Origin: Massilia sp. IC2-477
GTDB taxonomy: Bacteria; Pseudomonadota; Gammaproteobacteria; Burkholderiales; Burkholderiaceae_D
Direction: 5' to 3'
Assembly: GCF_020707265.1 (NCBI RefSeq)
Contig: NZ_JAJFEQ010000005.1
Coordinates: 372,001-436,000, forward strand
DNA length: 64,000 nt
The notes beneath the pieces were generated by a model. It made no database searches. It was not told the origin of the DNA and saw only the letters and a list, made by a program, of their open reading frames with translations. How positions within the stretch are numbered: position 1 is the stretch's first letter; the number at the start of each line of letters is the position of its first letter. Below are positions 45,615 to 56,277 of this stretch, piece after piece. Both the position numbers and the translations under genes were made by a program.

Positions 45615-46436
45615 ATGCGAAAGTTCATGTCCATATTTTGTGCAAGCGTCACCCTCTTGGGGGCTGCGTGCATAAATGCAAATGCTGCGTTATCGTCGAA
45701 AGCGACGAAGCCATCTAATGGAAAGCACCAGCAGAAATCAGTTGGATTAGACCCGTTTGCCTGGCTCGGCCCTCTTCCCACCAGCCTCGATAGAAGCTCG
45801 GTAGAAAAAGCGCGTCATGATCTCTTGCGCAAAATTGAGTCAGATCTCCACGGCGCAAACCCTGATGTATTGACATTCACCTGTCGCACGCCAGCACAGA
45901 TGGGCTCGACGCCGCTCATGGAAAGGCTCGAGCGATATTTGGACGCCTATCCAGAGAGTGAATCCAATCAGGCACAGCTAACGGACTTGCACGCAGCAGC
46001 AGCGGCAGGAAACTGGTTGGCGCGAGGTTGGCTCTTCAGTAACCTCATAAATAAGCAAGACATTGTTTCGCAATACCGAGCTCTGCAACTGGGCGAATGG
46101 ATGCGTGATCGAAACCTGGGCCCGGTGTTTCGCTGGTTCAGCAAGACAACCGGGGACGACGCCGAATACACAACTCAAAACACTGCCGACATACACGCTG
46201 CGATGCGACAGAGCTATCCAGCTCAGTATGAACTCGGTAAGCAGTTAGCCCATGACGAAGATCTCGCGAAAGCCGCAGTTGGACAGCACATGATGGCATG
46301 CGCCGAGCACGCGTTGCCGTCATATCCAAGACTACTTGGGATACGCACTTATACCTCCCGCCGTGCGATGTGGGCAGATCAGGTCGATGCGCCTGTCGAT
46401 CCGACACCTCCTGCGGGACCAATCAACGGCAAATAG
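45615..46436 (+). CDS. Secreted hypothetical protein
   Basis: A 273-residue protein with a signal peptide (MRKFMSIFCASVTLLGAACINANA, cut probably after ANA; a lipoprotein cut at GAAC is less likely). No domain is recognised. The mature part is helical, with TDLHAAAAAGNWLARGWLFSNLI and a Cys-poor C-terminus ending in a Pro-rich tail (PVDPTPPAGP). The GAGGA ribosome site supports the ATG at 45615 over an upstream frame extension at 45546. GC content is visibly lower than in the surroundings, so recent transfer is possible. It interrupts the link between prp genes and prpR. Confidence 0.6.
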   Translation: MRKFMSIFCASVTLLGAACINANAALSSKATKPSNGKHQQKSVGLDPFAWLGPLPTSLDRSSVEKARHDLLRKIESDLHGANPDVLTFTCRTPAQMGSTPLMERLERYLDAYPESESNQAQLTDLHAAAAAGNWLARGWLFSNLINKQDIVSQYRALQLGEWMRDRNLGPVFRWFSKTTGDDAEYTTQNTADIHAAMRQSYPAQYELGKQLAHDEDLAKAAVGQHMMACAEHALPSYPRLLGIRTYTSRRAMWADQVDAPVDPTPPAGPINGK

Positions 46437-46480
46437 GTGCGCCGCTATCGCTGACCCAGCAATCCGCCTCCTGGCACAGC

Positions 46481-46506
46481 AAAAAAAACCCCGCCGCAGC
46501 GGGGTT
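46481..46506 (-). terminator. Intrinsic terminator of yjcH-actP
   Basis: On the - strand AACCCCGC-TGCG-GCGGGGTT is followed by a T-run. It begins about 20 bp behind the actP stop codon. Confidence 0.88.
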
Positions 46507-46524
46507 CTGGCAGAGCCGGAAGGC

Positions 46525-48180
46525 TTAGTGGCCGGACGCTGCGGCGGCGCCGATGCCGGTTTCCGAACGCACTTCCTGCGCTTCGAAGCCGGCCTTGTCG
46601 ATCGCTGCGCGCGGGCTCTTGTCGGTGACCGAGAAGAACCAGATGCCGAAGAAGCCCACCGCCATCGAGAAGATCGCCGGCGAGGTGTAGGGGAAGATCG
46701 GCGCGGCGTTGCCGAGCACGTCGACCCACACCGACTTCGACACCAGGGTCAGGATCACGGCGGTGGCCAGGCCCAGGAAGCCGCCCACGGTGGCGCCGCG
46801 GGTGGTGCAATCCTTCCACAGCACCGACATGAACAGCACCGGGAAGTTGGCCGAAGCCGCGATCGCGAAGGCCAGCGACACCATGAAGGCGACGTTCTGC
46901 TTCTCGAACGCGATCCCCAGCAGCACGGCGATGACGCCGAGCGCAATGGTGGTGATCTTCGAGACTTTCAGTTCGTCGGCGCTGTTGGCATTGCCCTTCT
47001 TGAACACGGTGGCGTACAGGTCGTGCGACACGGCCGAGGCGCCCGACAGGGTCAGGCCGGCCACGACCGCCAGGATGGTCGCGAAGGCCACCGCCGAGAT
47101 GAAGCCCAGGAAGATGTCGCCGCCCACGGCCTTGGCCAGGTGCACCGCCGCCATGTTGTTACCGCCGAGGAGCTTGCCTGCCGCGTCCTTGAAGTCCGGG
47201 TTGGTCCCGACCAGCACGATCGCGCCGAAGCCGATGATGAAGGTGAGGATGTAGAAGTAGCCGATCCAGGTGGTGGCCCACAGCACCGACTTGCGCGCTT
47301 CTTTCGCGCTCGGGACGGTGAAGAAGCGCATCAGGATGTGCGGCAGGCCGGCGGTGCCGAACATCAGCGCCATGCCGAAGGAGACTGCCGAGATCGGGTC
47401 TTTCAGGAAGCCGCCCGGGCCCATGATCGAGTCGCCCTTGGCATGCACTTCGGTCGCGGTGGCGAACAGTTTTTCAGGGCTGAAGTTGTACTGCGCCAGC
47501 ACCGAGAAGGCCATGAAGGAAGCGCCCGCCAGCAGCATGACGGCCTTGATGATCTGCACCCAGGTGGTGGCGGTCATGCCGCCGAACAGCACGTAGACCA
47601 TCATCAGCACGCCGACGATGACGACCGCGATCCAGTATTCCAGGCCGAACAGCAGCTTGATCAGCTGGCCGGCGCCGACCATCTGGGCGATCAGGTAGAA
47701 CGCGACCACGACCAGGGTGCCGGAGGCCGCGAACACGCGGATCGGCTTCTGGTGGAAGCGGTAGGCGGCGACGTCGGCAAAGGTGAAGCGGCCCAGGTTG
47801 CGCAGGCGCTCGGCCATCAGGAAGGTGATCACCGGCCAGCCGACCAGGAAGCCGATCGCGTAGATCAGGCCATCGAAACCGTCCAGGAACACGGCGGCAG
47901 AAATGCCGAGGAAGGAGGCCGCCGACATGAAGTCACCGGCGATCGCCAGGCCGTTCTGGAAGCCCGAGATACCGCCGCCGGCGGTGTAGAAGTCGGAGGC
48001 CGAGCGGGTCTTGGCCGCGGCCCACTTGGTGATGAACAGGGTCAGCACGACGAAGATCGCGAACATGCTGATCGCGGTCCAGTTGGTGGCCTGCTTGGTG
48101 GCCTGGCCGAGGTCGGGCGCGGCCCAGGCGGCGCCGCTCAGGGCCAGCAGGGAAAGGAAGCTCAGGGCACGGGTCTTCAT
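46525..48180 (-). CDS. actP: Cation/acetate symporter ActP
   Basis: A 551-residue SSS-family transporter for acetate and other short carboxylates. It has a cleavable signal-like N-terminus ([20 protein letters not shown]) and about 13 membrane helices. Conserved pieces are [56 protein letters not shown] and [22 protein letters not shown]. Its ATG overlaps the stop of the DUF485 gene by 4 bp. The neighbour prpR suggests that propionate may also be a substrate. Confidence 0.94.
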   Translation of the reverse strand: MKTRALSFLSLLALSGAAWAAPDLGQATKQATNWTAISMFAIFVVLTLFITKWAAAKTRSASDFYTAGGGISGFQNGLAIAGDFMSAASFLGISAAVFLDGFDGLIYAIGFLVGWPVITFLMAERLRNLGRFTFADVAAYRFHQKPIRVFAASGTLVVVAFYLIAQMVGAGQLIKLLFGLEYWIAVVIVGVLMMVYVLFGGMTATTWVQIIKAVMLLAGASFMAFSVLAQYNFSPEKLFATATEVHAKGDSIMGPGGFLKDPISAVSFGMALMFGTAGLPHILMRFFTVPSAKEARKSVLWATTWIGYFYILTFIIGFGAIVLVGTNPDFKDAAGKLLGGNNMAAVHLAKAVGGDIFLGFISAVAFATILAVVAGLTLSGASAVSHDLYATVFKKGNANSADELKVSKITTIALGVIAVLLGIAFEKQNVAFMVSLAFAIAASANFPVLFMSVLWKDCTTRGATVGGFLGLATAVILTLVSKSVWVDVLGNAAPIFPYTSPAIFSMAVGFFGIWFFSVTDKSPRAAIDKAGFEAQEVRSETGIGAAAASGH

Positions 48181-48503
48181 GCGGCCTCCTGGCGCGAGGA
48201 GGCTGCCTTGGCCTTGATGGCCTCGGTCAGCTCGTCGTATTCGCCGTTGGCGCGGCGCACGTAGATGGCGGTGACGACCACGGTGAACAGGATGACGAAC
48301 AGGCCCAGCGGAATGCCCCAGGTCATGACGCCGTCGCCGAAACGGCTGCCCATGAATTCCTTGTCGAAGGCGCACAGCAGCGTGAAGCCGTAATACACGA
48401 CCATCATGCTCCAGGTGAGAATCCAGCCGAAGCGCGAGCGCTTCGTGACCAGCTTGCGATAGTTGGGGTCGGACTTGACCCGATGTACAACGTCTTGATC
48501 CAA
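48177..48503 (-). CDS. DUF485 membrane protein (YjcH-type)
   Basis: A 108-residue protein with two membrane segments ([20 protein letters not shown] and [21 protein letters not shown]) and the DUF485 N-terminus [16 protein letters not shown]. It is encoded just before actP in most ActP-bearing bacteria and is co-translated here. It is presumed to assist or regulate the symporter; its mechanism is unknown. It is divergent from prpR, with about 160 bp between starts. Confidence 0.9.
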   Translation of the reverse strand: MDQDVVHRVKSDPNYRKLVTKRSRFGWILTWSMMVVYYGFTLLCAFDKEFMGSRFGDGVMTWGIPLGLFVILFTVVVTAIYVRRANGEYDELTEAIKAKAASSRQEAA

Positions 48504-48662
48504 TTGTGTCTCCGGTTATCTATTCTGGTGATGCCTGTTATTCAGGGCTGGGTCCATCCTACGGGCGCGCCCTTACCTCATTCTTACGCTGCCTTACGCG
48601 GAACTGACGGCGAGGGCGTTCCAGGCTGAAACAGCGGGCATGGAATCGGCTACACTTGAAAC

Positions 48663-50288
<1,626 letters not shown>

Positions 50289-50423
50289 TCAACACTGACG
50301 CAGATATTCGCCGTATCATGACAATTTTACATGGCCTGGCATCCATACAAAGCCAGCTCTTCGTATAGCGCCGCCCACGAAGCGGCGCACCGCCCGGGCC
50401 CTGCCCGGCCTTTCGGAGGCACT

Positions 50424-51803
50424 ATGCAACATGCGTCGCAAGCTGCACTGTTTTCCCTGATCGGTGACACCCCCCTGATTGAAGTGACCCGGATCGACAC
50501 CGGTCCCTGCCAGCTGTTCCTGAAACTCGAATCCCAGAATCCCGGCGGCTCCATCAAGGACCGCATCGGCCGCGCCATGATCGAACAGGCCGAGCACGAC
50601 GGCCATTTGCAGCCGGGCGGCACCGTGGTCGAAGCCACCGCCGGCAACACCGGCCTGGGCCTGGCCCTGGTGGCGCGCATCAAGGGCTACCGCGTGGTGC
50701 TGGTGGTGCCGGACAAGATGGCGGCTGAGAAGGTCCTGCACCTGAAGGCGCTCGGCGCCGAAATCCACCTGACCCGCTCCGACGTCGGCAAGGGCCACCC
50801 CGAGTATTACCAGGACTATGCGGCGCGCCTGGCGAAAGAGATTCCCGGCGCCTGGTTCGCCGACCAGTTCAACAATCCGGCCAACCCGCGCGCCCATGAA
50901 ACCACCACCGGCCCCGAGATCTGGGACCAGGTCAACCACAGGCTCGATGCGATCGTGGTCGGCGTCGGCTCCTCCGGCACCCTCACTGGCCTGTCGCGCT
51001 ACTTCAGGAAGACGCAGCCGAACCTGGAGTTCGTACTGGCCGACCCGAAGGGCTCGATCCTGGCGGACTACATCAACACCGGCGTGCTGCGCACTGATGC
51101 CGGCTCGTGGGCGGTCGAGGGCATCGGCGAAGACTTCATCCCCGGCATTGCCGACCTGTCGCGCGTGAAAAAGGCCTATACGGTTCCCGACGAAGAGAGC
51201 TTCAATACCGCGCGCCTGCTGCTGCAGCAGGAAGGCATCCTGGCCGGCTCGTCCACCGGCACCCTGCTGGCAGCAGCCCTGCGCTACTGCCGCGAACAGA
51301 CCCGTCCCAAGCGCGTGGTCACCTTTGTCTGCGACACCGGCACCCGTTATCTCACCAAGGTCTACAGCGACGGCTGGATGGTCGACCAGGGCCTGATCAC
51401 GCGCCCGAAGACGGGCGACCTGCGCGACCTGATCGGGCGCCGCTACGACGCCGGTGAAGTGGTCACGGTCTCGCCCTCCGACACCCTGCTCACCGCCTTC
51501 AACCGCATGCGCAGCAGCGACCTGCAGCAGTTGCCGGTGATCGACGAGCGTGGCAAGCTGGCCGGCCTGATCGACGAATCGGACCTGCTGCTGCACGTGA
51601 CCGGCAAACAGGGAGACTTCAGTGCGCCCGTTTCTTCCACCATGACGTCCTCGCTGCAGACCCTGGCCCCGACCGCCAGCATGGGCCACCTGCGCGAGAT
51701 CCTCAACCGCGGACTGACCGCCGTGGTCGCCGACGGCGACCACTTCTATGGCCTGATCACCCGCTACGACCTGCTCAACCATCTTCGTAGGACCCTTTCA
51801 TGA
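50424..51803 (+). CDS. Cystathionine beta-synthase
   Basis: A 459-residue PLP enzyme with a C-terminal CBS-domain pair (about 330-455). The PLP Lys is K45 in ESQNPGGSIKDRIG; AGNTGLGLALVA and VGVGSSGTLTGLSRYF are fold-type II signatures. It condenses homocysteine with serine to cystathionine, the first half of reverse transsulfuration. The ATG at 50424 follows CGGAGGCACT; an in-frame ATG at 50331 would add 31 unrelated residues. It overlaps the cystathionine lyase gene by 4 bp, which supports this role rather than plain cysteine synthase. Confidence 0.92.
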   Translation: MQHASQAALFSLIGDTPLIEVTRIDTGPCQLFLKLESQNPGGSIKDRIGRAMIEQAEHDGHLQPGGTVVEATAGNTGLGLALVARIKGYRVVLVVPDKMAAEKVLHLKALGAEIHLTRSDVGKGHPEYYQDYAARLAKEIPGAWFADQFNNPANPRAHETTTGPEIWDQVNHRLDAIVVGVGSSGTLTGLSRYFRKTQPNLEFVLADPKGSILADYINTGVLRTDAGSWAVEGIGEDFIPGIADLSRVKKAYTVPDEESFNTARLLLQQEGILAGSSTGTLLAAALRYCREQTRPKRVVTFVCDTGTRYLTKVYSDGWMVDQGLITRPKTGDLRDLIGRRYDAGEVVTVSPSDTLLTAFNRMRSSDLQQLPVIDERGKLAGLIDESDLLLHVTGKQGDFSAPVSSTMTSSLQTLAPTASMGHLREILNRGLTAVVADGDHFYGLITRYDLLNHLRRTLS

Positions 51804-52972
51804 CCGACCAGAAAAAACATCTTGCCACCCGCGTGATCCACGGCGGCCAGGCGCCCGAGCCCGCCACCGGCGCCGTAATGCCGCCGATTTTCGCCACCTC
51901 GACCTTCCGCCAGGAGAGCCCGGGCGTGCACAAGGGCCTGGACTACGGCCGCTCGCACAACCCGACGCGCTGGGCGCTCGAGCGCTGCGTGGCCGACATC
52001 GAAAGCGGCAGCGCCGCCTTCGCCTTCGCTTCCGGCCTGGCCGCCATCGCGGCGGTGCTGGAACTGCTGCCGGCCAATTCGCACATCGTGGCGGGCGACG
52101 ACATGTACGGCGGCACCTTCCGCCTGTTCGAGCGCGTACGCCGCAAGAGTGCCGGCCATACCTTCAGCTACGCCGACCTGACCGACCCGGATGCGCTGGC
52201 CAAGGCCCTGACGCCGGAGACGAAACTGGTGTGGGTCGAGACCCCGACCAACCCGATGCTCAAGCTGGCCGACCTGGCCGCCATCGCCGCCCTGTGCCGC
52301 GCGCGCGGCGTCATCACCGTGTGCGACAACACCTTCGCCAGCCCGATTGTCCAGCGCCCGCTGGAACTGGGCTTCGACATCGTGGTGCACTCGACCACCA
52401 AGTACATGAACGGCCACTCGGACGTGATCGGCGGCGTGGCGGTGGTCGGCAAGGAAGAGCGCCACGCGGCATTGGGCGAGCAGCTCGGCTTCATCCAGAA
52501 CGCGGTGGGCGCGATCCAGGGCCCCTTCGACAGCTTCCTGGTGCTGCGCGGTATCAAGACCCTGGCACTGCGCGTGGAGCGCAGCAGCGCCAACGCCTTG
52601 GCCCTGGCCCAGTGGCTGCAGCAGCAGCCGAAGGTGCGCAAGGTGTTCTATCCCGGCCTGGAATCGCACCCGCAGTACGCACTGGCGCGGCGCCAGATGA
52701 ACGGTTTCGGCGGCATCGTCTCGATCGACCTGGCCACCGATCTGGCGGGAGCACGCCGCTTCCTGGAAGCCTGCGAAGTGTTCACCCTGGCCGAAAGCCT
52801 GGGTGGCGTGGAAAGCCTGATCGAACATCCGGCCCTGATGACCCATGCCAGCATCCCGGCGGAGCAACGCGCCGAGCTGGGTATCGGCGATGGCCTGATC
52901 CGTCTGTCGGTCGGCATCGAGCACCTGGAAGACCAGCGCGAAGACTTGCGCCGGGCGCTGGCGGAAATATAA
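51800..52972 (+). CDS. Cystathionine gamma-lyase-type PLP enzyme
   Basis: A 390-residue Cys/Met-metabolism PLP enzyme. The Schiff-base Lys is K201 in VVHSTTKYMNGHSDVIGG; the PLP-contact region is ASGLAAIAAV (about 78-87). Together with the preceding cystathionine beta-synthase it would convert homocysteine sulfur to cysteine. The family also includes methionine gamma-lyase and cystathionine gamma-synthase; the gene pair favours cystathionine gamma-lyase. Start overlaps the previous stop (ATGA). Confidence 0.9.
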   Translation: MTDQKKHLATRVIHGGQAPEPATGAVMPPIFATSTFRQESPGVHKGLDYGRSHNPTRWALERCVADIESGSAAFAFASGLAAIAAVLELLPANSHIVAGDDMYGGTFRLFERVRRKSAGHTFSYADLTDPDALAKALTPETKLVWVETPTNPMLKLADLAAIAALCRARGVITVCDNTFASPIVQRPLELGFDIVVHSTTKYMNGHSDVIGGVAVVGKEERHAALGEQLGFIQNAVGAIQGPFDSFLVLRGIKTLALRVERSSANALALAQWLQQQPKVRKVFYPGLESHPQYALARRQMNGFGGIVSIDLATDLAGARRFLEACEVFTLAESLGGVESLIEHPALMTHASIPAEQRAELGIGDGLIRLSVGIEHLEDQREDLRRALAEI

Positions 52973-52975
52973 GAC

Positions 52976-53725
52976 GTGCCGTTCACCCTGTGCCACCCGG
53001 CCGCGGTGCTGCCGCTGCATGCAGCCGCGCCACGGCTGACCTCACTGTCGGCTCTGGTGGTCGGCAGCATGGCGCCAGACTTCGTCTACTTCCTGCCCCT
53101 GCTTGCGAACGGCGGCTTCACCCACAGCGCGGCCGGCGTGCTGCTGTACTGCGTGCCGGCCGGGCTTCTGGTCTGGCTGGCCTACCACTTGCTGCTGCGT
53201 GACGCCTTCCTGGCCTGGGCGCCGGCGCGCATCGCGGCCCGCATGGCGCCGCAAAACGACTGGCGGCCGCGCGCGCCGCGTGGCGCCGCCATTGTGCTGG
53301 CCTCGCTGGCGCTGGGCGCCGCCACCCACGTGGGCTGGGATGCCTTCACCCATGCGAATACGGCCGTGGTGCGGCATGTCGAACTGCTGCGCACGCCGGT
53401 GCAGTTGGGCAGCCATGCGATCCCCCTGTTCAATCTGCTGCAGCACCTGAGCAGCCTGGTCGGCGCGCTGGCGATCGCCGCCTGGTTCGCGCGGATCGAA
53501 CCCAGTGCGCTGCCGCCTGGACGCCTGGGCACCGGACAGCGGCTGACCGTGCTCGCCGCCATCGGCGCGGCAACGGTGGCCGGCGCGGCGGCGGGCTACT
53601 GGCTGCGCCCCGCCCGCAGCTTCGAGCATGGCCTGTTCAACACGATCGTAACCGCGATGGCAGCGGCAGCCGCCACCATCCTGCTGCTGAGCGCAGCACG
53701 GCGCATGGCGGTGCGCGCGGGCTGA
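52976..53725 (+). CDS. DUF4184 membrane protein
   Basis: A 249-residue integral membrane protein. MPFTLCHPAAVLPL at the start, VVGSMAPDFVYFLPL and THVGWDAFTHANTAVV are the conserved His/Asp motifs of DUF4184, related to membrane metal-dependent hydrolases (YdjM-like). Five or six hydrophobic helices follow. GTG start, 3 bp after the lyase gene, so probably in the same transcript. Function unknown. Confidence 0.85.
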   Translation: MPFTLCHPAAVLPLHAAAPRLTSLSALVVGSMAPDFVYFLPLLANGGFTHSAAGVLLYCVPAGLLVWLAYHLLLRDAFLAWAPARIAARMAPQNDWRPRAPRGAAIVLASLALGAATHVGWDAFTHANTAVVRHVELLRTPVQLGSHAIPLFNLLQHLSSLVGALAIAAWFARIEPSALPPGRLGTGQRLTVLAAIGAATVAGAAAGYWLRPARSFEHGLFNTIVTAMAAAAATILLLSAARRMAVRAG

Positions 53726-53746
53726 GGAACCGCAATCCGCCCTCGT

Positions 53747-55054
53747 CTATTCCGCATTGGTCGGCGCCGCCGTCGCCGCAACAGGCTCGGGCAGCCGGCG
53801 TGGCCGTGAACCGCCGCGCTCGGGATAATCCTCATCGAGCGCCAGCGGCACCTGCAGGCACACGCTCTGGGTCGGCAGCACTTCGGTCCAGTCACGGATC
53901 AGGTCGCGGTAGGCAATCCCCACCGGGCGCAGCTTGCGGTCGAGGTCGGCCAGGCCCAGGGCATTCACATGGCCATTGTCCTCGCGCAGGCTGGTATCCC
54001 AGTCGACCTGGTCGGTCAGCGAATACCAGGTGAATCCGACCAGCGGCACGCCGTTGTTGCGCACCCGGAGCACGTTGGCCCACTCCTTGCGCAGCCACTT
54101 GACCGCCTCGTCGGCGCAGGGCCCCTGGCACAGGTTGGTTTCGGTGTGCATCACGGGCAGGCGGTAGCGGTTGTAGTACTGGTGGGTGATGACCGCATAG
54201 CCGAAGATCTCCCCGGACGCCGTGCTGGCGCCGTCGGCCGCGACCAGGTGCTCGTTGGTCTGATAATAGTCGTTCCCCATGATGCAGTGGTGCTTGAGGT
54301 TATTGTTGAGGAAGTAGTGGTATTCCTCGCGCGTTATGCCGTTATCCAGCAGGTACTCGTACATGGTGGAGTCGACCCGGCGCCCGTAGTTCAGGTCGAG
54401 CGACAGGAAGCGGCGCGCGTTCATGGTTTCGGCCGGCCCGATCGCCGCCGGCGACATGGCATGGAAATACTCGGTCGATTCGCTCTGCACGAACAGGGCG
54501 TCCGGGCGCACTTCCAGGATTGCGCGCATGGCCAGCAGGTTGGCCTGCACCAGGTGTTTCAAAGCAGTGACGAAGGCCTGGTCGCTGCGCATCTGCTCGT
54601 TCCACCAGCCGTACAGGGCCGAGAACAGCGCGCTGATCGACATCTCGTTCACCGGCGTGTACAGCTGGATCCAGGGATAGCGCAGGGCGAACGCGCGCGC
54701 ATAGCGAGCGAAGATGGCGGGGAAATCCGGGTTCTGGAAGTTGCCCAGGAAGTCGGGCAGGCCGAAATGGCACAGGTCGACGATCGCGACCAGCCCACGG
54801 CGGCGCAGGTCGGGAAACACCACGTCGGCGAAGGACCAGTCGTAGCGGTCGGCGCCGACCAATGTCGTGTGCAGCGGCGGGCCGTAGCGCAGGAAGCGGA
54901 TGCCGATGTCCTGCACCAGGTCGAAGTCGCGGCGCCAGTAGCGGTAGTGGCCGCACTTCTCCATTTCGTCGATGCGATGCCTGCCGCCATCAATCGTCGG
55001 AATGCTGTTCTCGATACCGGTGGCGAACAGGAAGCCGGGTTGATTCGAAACCAT
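53747..55054 (-). CDS. GH1-like glycoside hydrolase
   Basis: A 435-residue TIM-barrel protein. HFGLPDFLGNF matches the HWDLP region of family GH1; YTPVNEMSI carries the likely acid/base E137 (TxNEP-like), and MHTETNLCQG the likely nucleophile E305. The protein is cytosolic (no signal peptide). It is probably a beta-glycosidase, but several GH1 positions are changed, so the substrate is open. The ATG at 55054 has a strong ribosome site (GGAGG); upstream starts at 55084 and 55159 do not. The C-terminus is a Pro/Arg-rich tail. Confidence 0.78.
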   Translation of the reverse strand: MVSNQPGFLFATGIENSIPTIDGGRHRIDEMEKCGHYRYWRRDFDLVQDIGIRFLRYGPPLHTTLVGADRYDWSFADVVFPDLRRRGLVAIVDLCHFGLPDFLGNFQNPDFPAIFARYARAFALRYPWIQLYTPVNEMSISALFSALYGWWNEQMRSDQAFVTALKHLVQANLLAMRAILEVRPDALFVQSESTEYFHAMSPAAIGPAETMNARRFLSLDLNYGRRVDSTMYEYLLDNGITREEYHYFLNNNLKHHCIMGNDYYQTNEHLVAADGASTASGEIFGYAVITHQYYNRYRLPVMHTETNLCQGPCADEAVKWLRKEWANVLRVRNNGVPLVGFTWYSLTDQVDWDTSLREDNGHVNALGLADLDRKLRPVGIAYRDLIRDWTEVLPTQSVCLQVPLALDEDYPERGGSRPRRLPEPVAATAAPTNAE

Positions 55055-55106
55055 GCGCCATCCTCCGCAAGAGCCGTCAGTCATTGTCGGCGATGGACGC
55101 AGGATG

Positions 55107-55577
55107 TCAACGGCGCGCGCCTGCCCGGCGGCGGCGCAGGCCGTAGAGCATGAAGGCAACGATCGCGACGTTGACCGCCAACAGGAGAATGCTCAGCAGG
55201 CCGGGCGCGCGCAGCAGCTCGCGCAGCTCGAAGGGCACGTAGACCGCACCGCTGGCCGCCGCAAAGGCTTCGCCCCAGGTCCGCTCGTGCCACAGGCCAT
55301 AGGCCTCGACCAGGCGCACCGCCGCGTAGGCAAAAGCGCCGAGCGCCAGCTGCATCAGGTGCGCATTGTCCAGCTGGCCGGCGTAGGCGATGAACACGCG
55401 CGGCAGGTGCGAGGCCGGATTCAGGTGGGTGTGCCGGACCAGCTCTTCGGCGGCGCGCTGCAGGTCGTGGTGCACCAGCGCCAGCAGGCCGCAGCCGGCC
55501 AGTACCACCACCAGGCCCTTGGTCGCCTCGACCGCGGCGACGGCGCGCAGTCCCTGTGACAGCTTCATCGCCAGCAT
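55107..55577 (-). CDS. DUF2127 membrane protein
   Basis: A 156-residue protein with four hydrophobic segments and the DUF2127 pattern (GLRAVAAVEATKGLVVVLAG, HLNPASHLPRVFI, AAVRLVEAYGLWHERTWGEAFAAASGAVYVPFELREL). Function unknown. It follows the truncated RlmI-like gene after 13 bp on the same strand and is followed by the GH1-like gene. Confidence 0.85.
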   Translation of the reverse strand: MLAMKLSQGLRAVAAVEATKGLVVVLAGCGLLALVHHDLQRAAEELVRHTHLNPASHLPRVFIAYAGQLDNAHLMQLALGAFAYAAVRLVEAYGLWHERTWGEAFAAASGAVYVPFELRELLRAPGLLSILLLAVNVAIVAFMLYGLRRRRAGARR

Positions 55578-55590
55578 TCCATGTGGCTGC

Positions 55591-56226
55591 TCAGCGCGGG
55601 TAGATGAAACCGGTGCGGATATCCATCGGCAGCAGGCGCCCGTCCTCGCGCACCATCAGGCGCTGGGGCGGTTCTTCGCCGGCCAGCACGCGCCGGGTGA
55701 CCGGCAGGCCTTCGGCCTTGCGTACCAGCTCATCGCTGCGCTCGTAGACATTGGGACAGCCGGTCGCCTTCAGGAGCGCCTGCACGATCGCAACCTTCCA
55801 CAGGTCGACCCCGGCGGCATTGAACTGGCACACCAGGTAACCGGTCGCGCCGCCGTAGGCGTGCACCAGCAGCCCGGACAGGCCATCCTGTTCGCCGTCG
55901 ACCAGCTGCAGCAGTGCCTGCGGGTCGGCGTCACCCAGCCTGCCTAAGCGGCGCTCGACGGCGGTTTGCACCCGGCGCTTGATCAGCGCATGGTCGACCG
56001 GCTCGTCTTCCCGCAAGGTCCAGATCCGGGCCGCGATCTGCGACTTGGCGTTGTAGGCTGCGCGCGCCAGGAAGCGGCGCGACGAGGACTGCACGGTGGC
56101 GGTCGCGCCGGACTTATTGCGTTCCTGCGGCTTGCCCTCGACTTTCTCGATGGCGGACAGGTAGATCCAGGGGTCGCCGGACAGCAGGGCCTGTTCCTTG
56201 CCCTGTTTGATGGTGATGATGAGCAT
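55591..56226 (-). pseudogene. RlmI-like rRNA methyltransferase, truncated before the catalytic domain
   Basis: The 211 residues match the N-terminal half of the RlmI/YccW family: a PUA domain (LIITIKQGKEQALLSGDPWIYLSAIEKVEG) and the middle domain (RAAYNAKSQIAARIWT ... LLQLVDGEQDGLSGLLVHAYG ... VYERSDELVRKAEGLP). Full-length enzymes are near 400 residues, with the SAM-binding domain after 'DIRTG...TGFYLDQR'. Here the frame stops at MDIRTGFIYPR, exactly there, and DUF2127 begins 13 bp on. The SAM domain is missing, so methylation is not expected. The reading frame is otherwise clean, so it might persist as an RNA-binding stub. Confidence 0.65.
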
Positions 56227-56277
56227 GCGCGGCTTTCGTTTGGAGGAAGGGCATGATACTGCAAGCCGCCATCCCCG

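Noticed and set aside
46336..48264. 642-codon + strand frame opposite actP
   Set aside because: Charged low-complexity shadow of a membrane transporter gene; extends from a real short gene end by chance.
48649..48654. TACACT as -10 of prpR
   Set aside because: It would place the transcript start at or inside the start codon and no -35 is visible; too weak to annotate.
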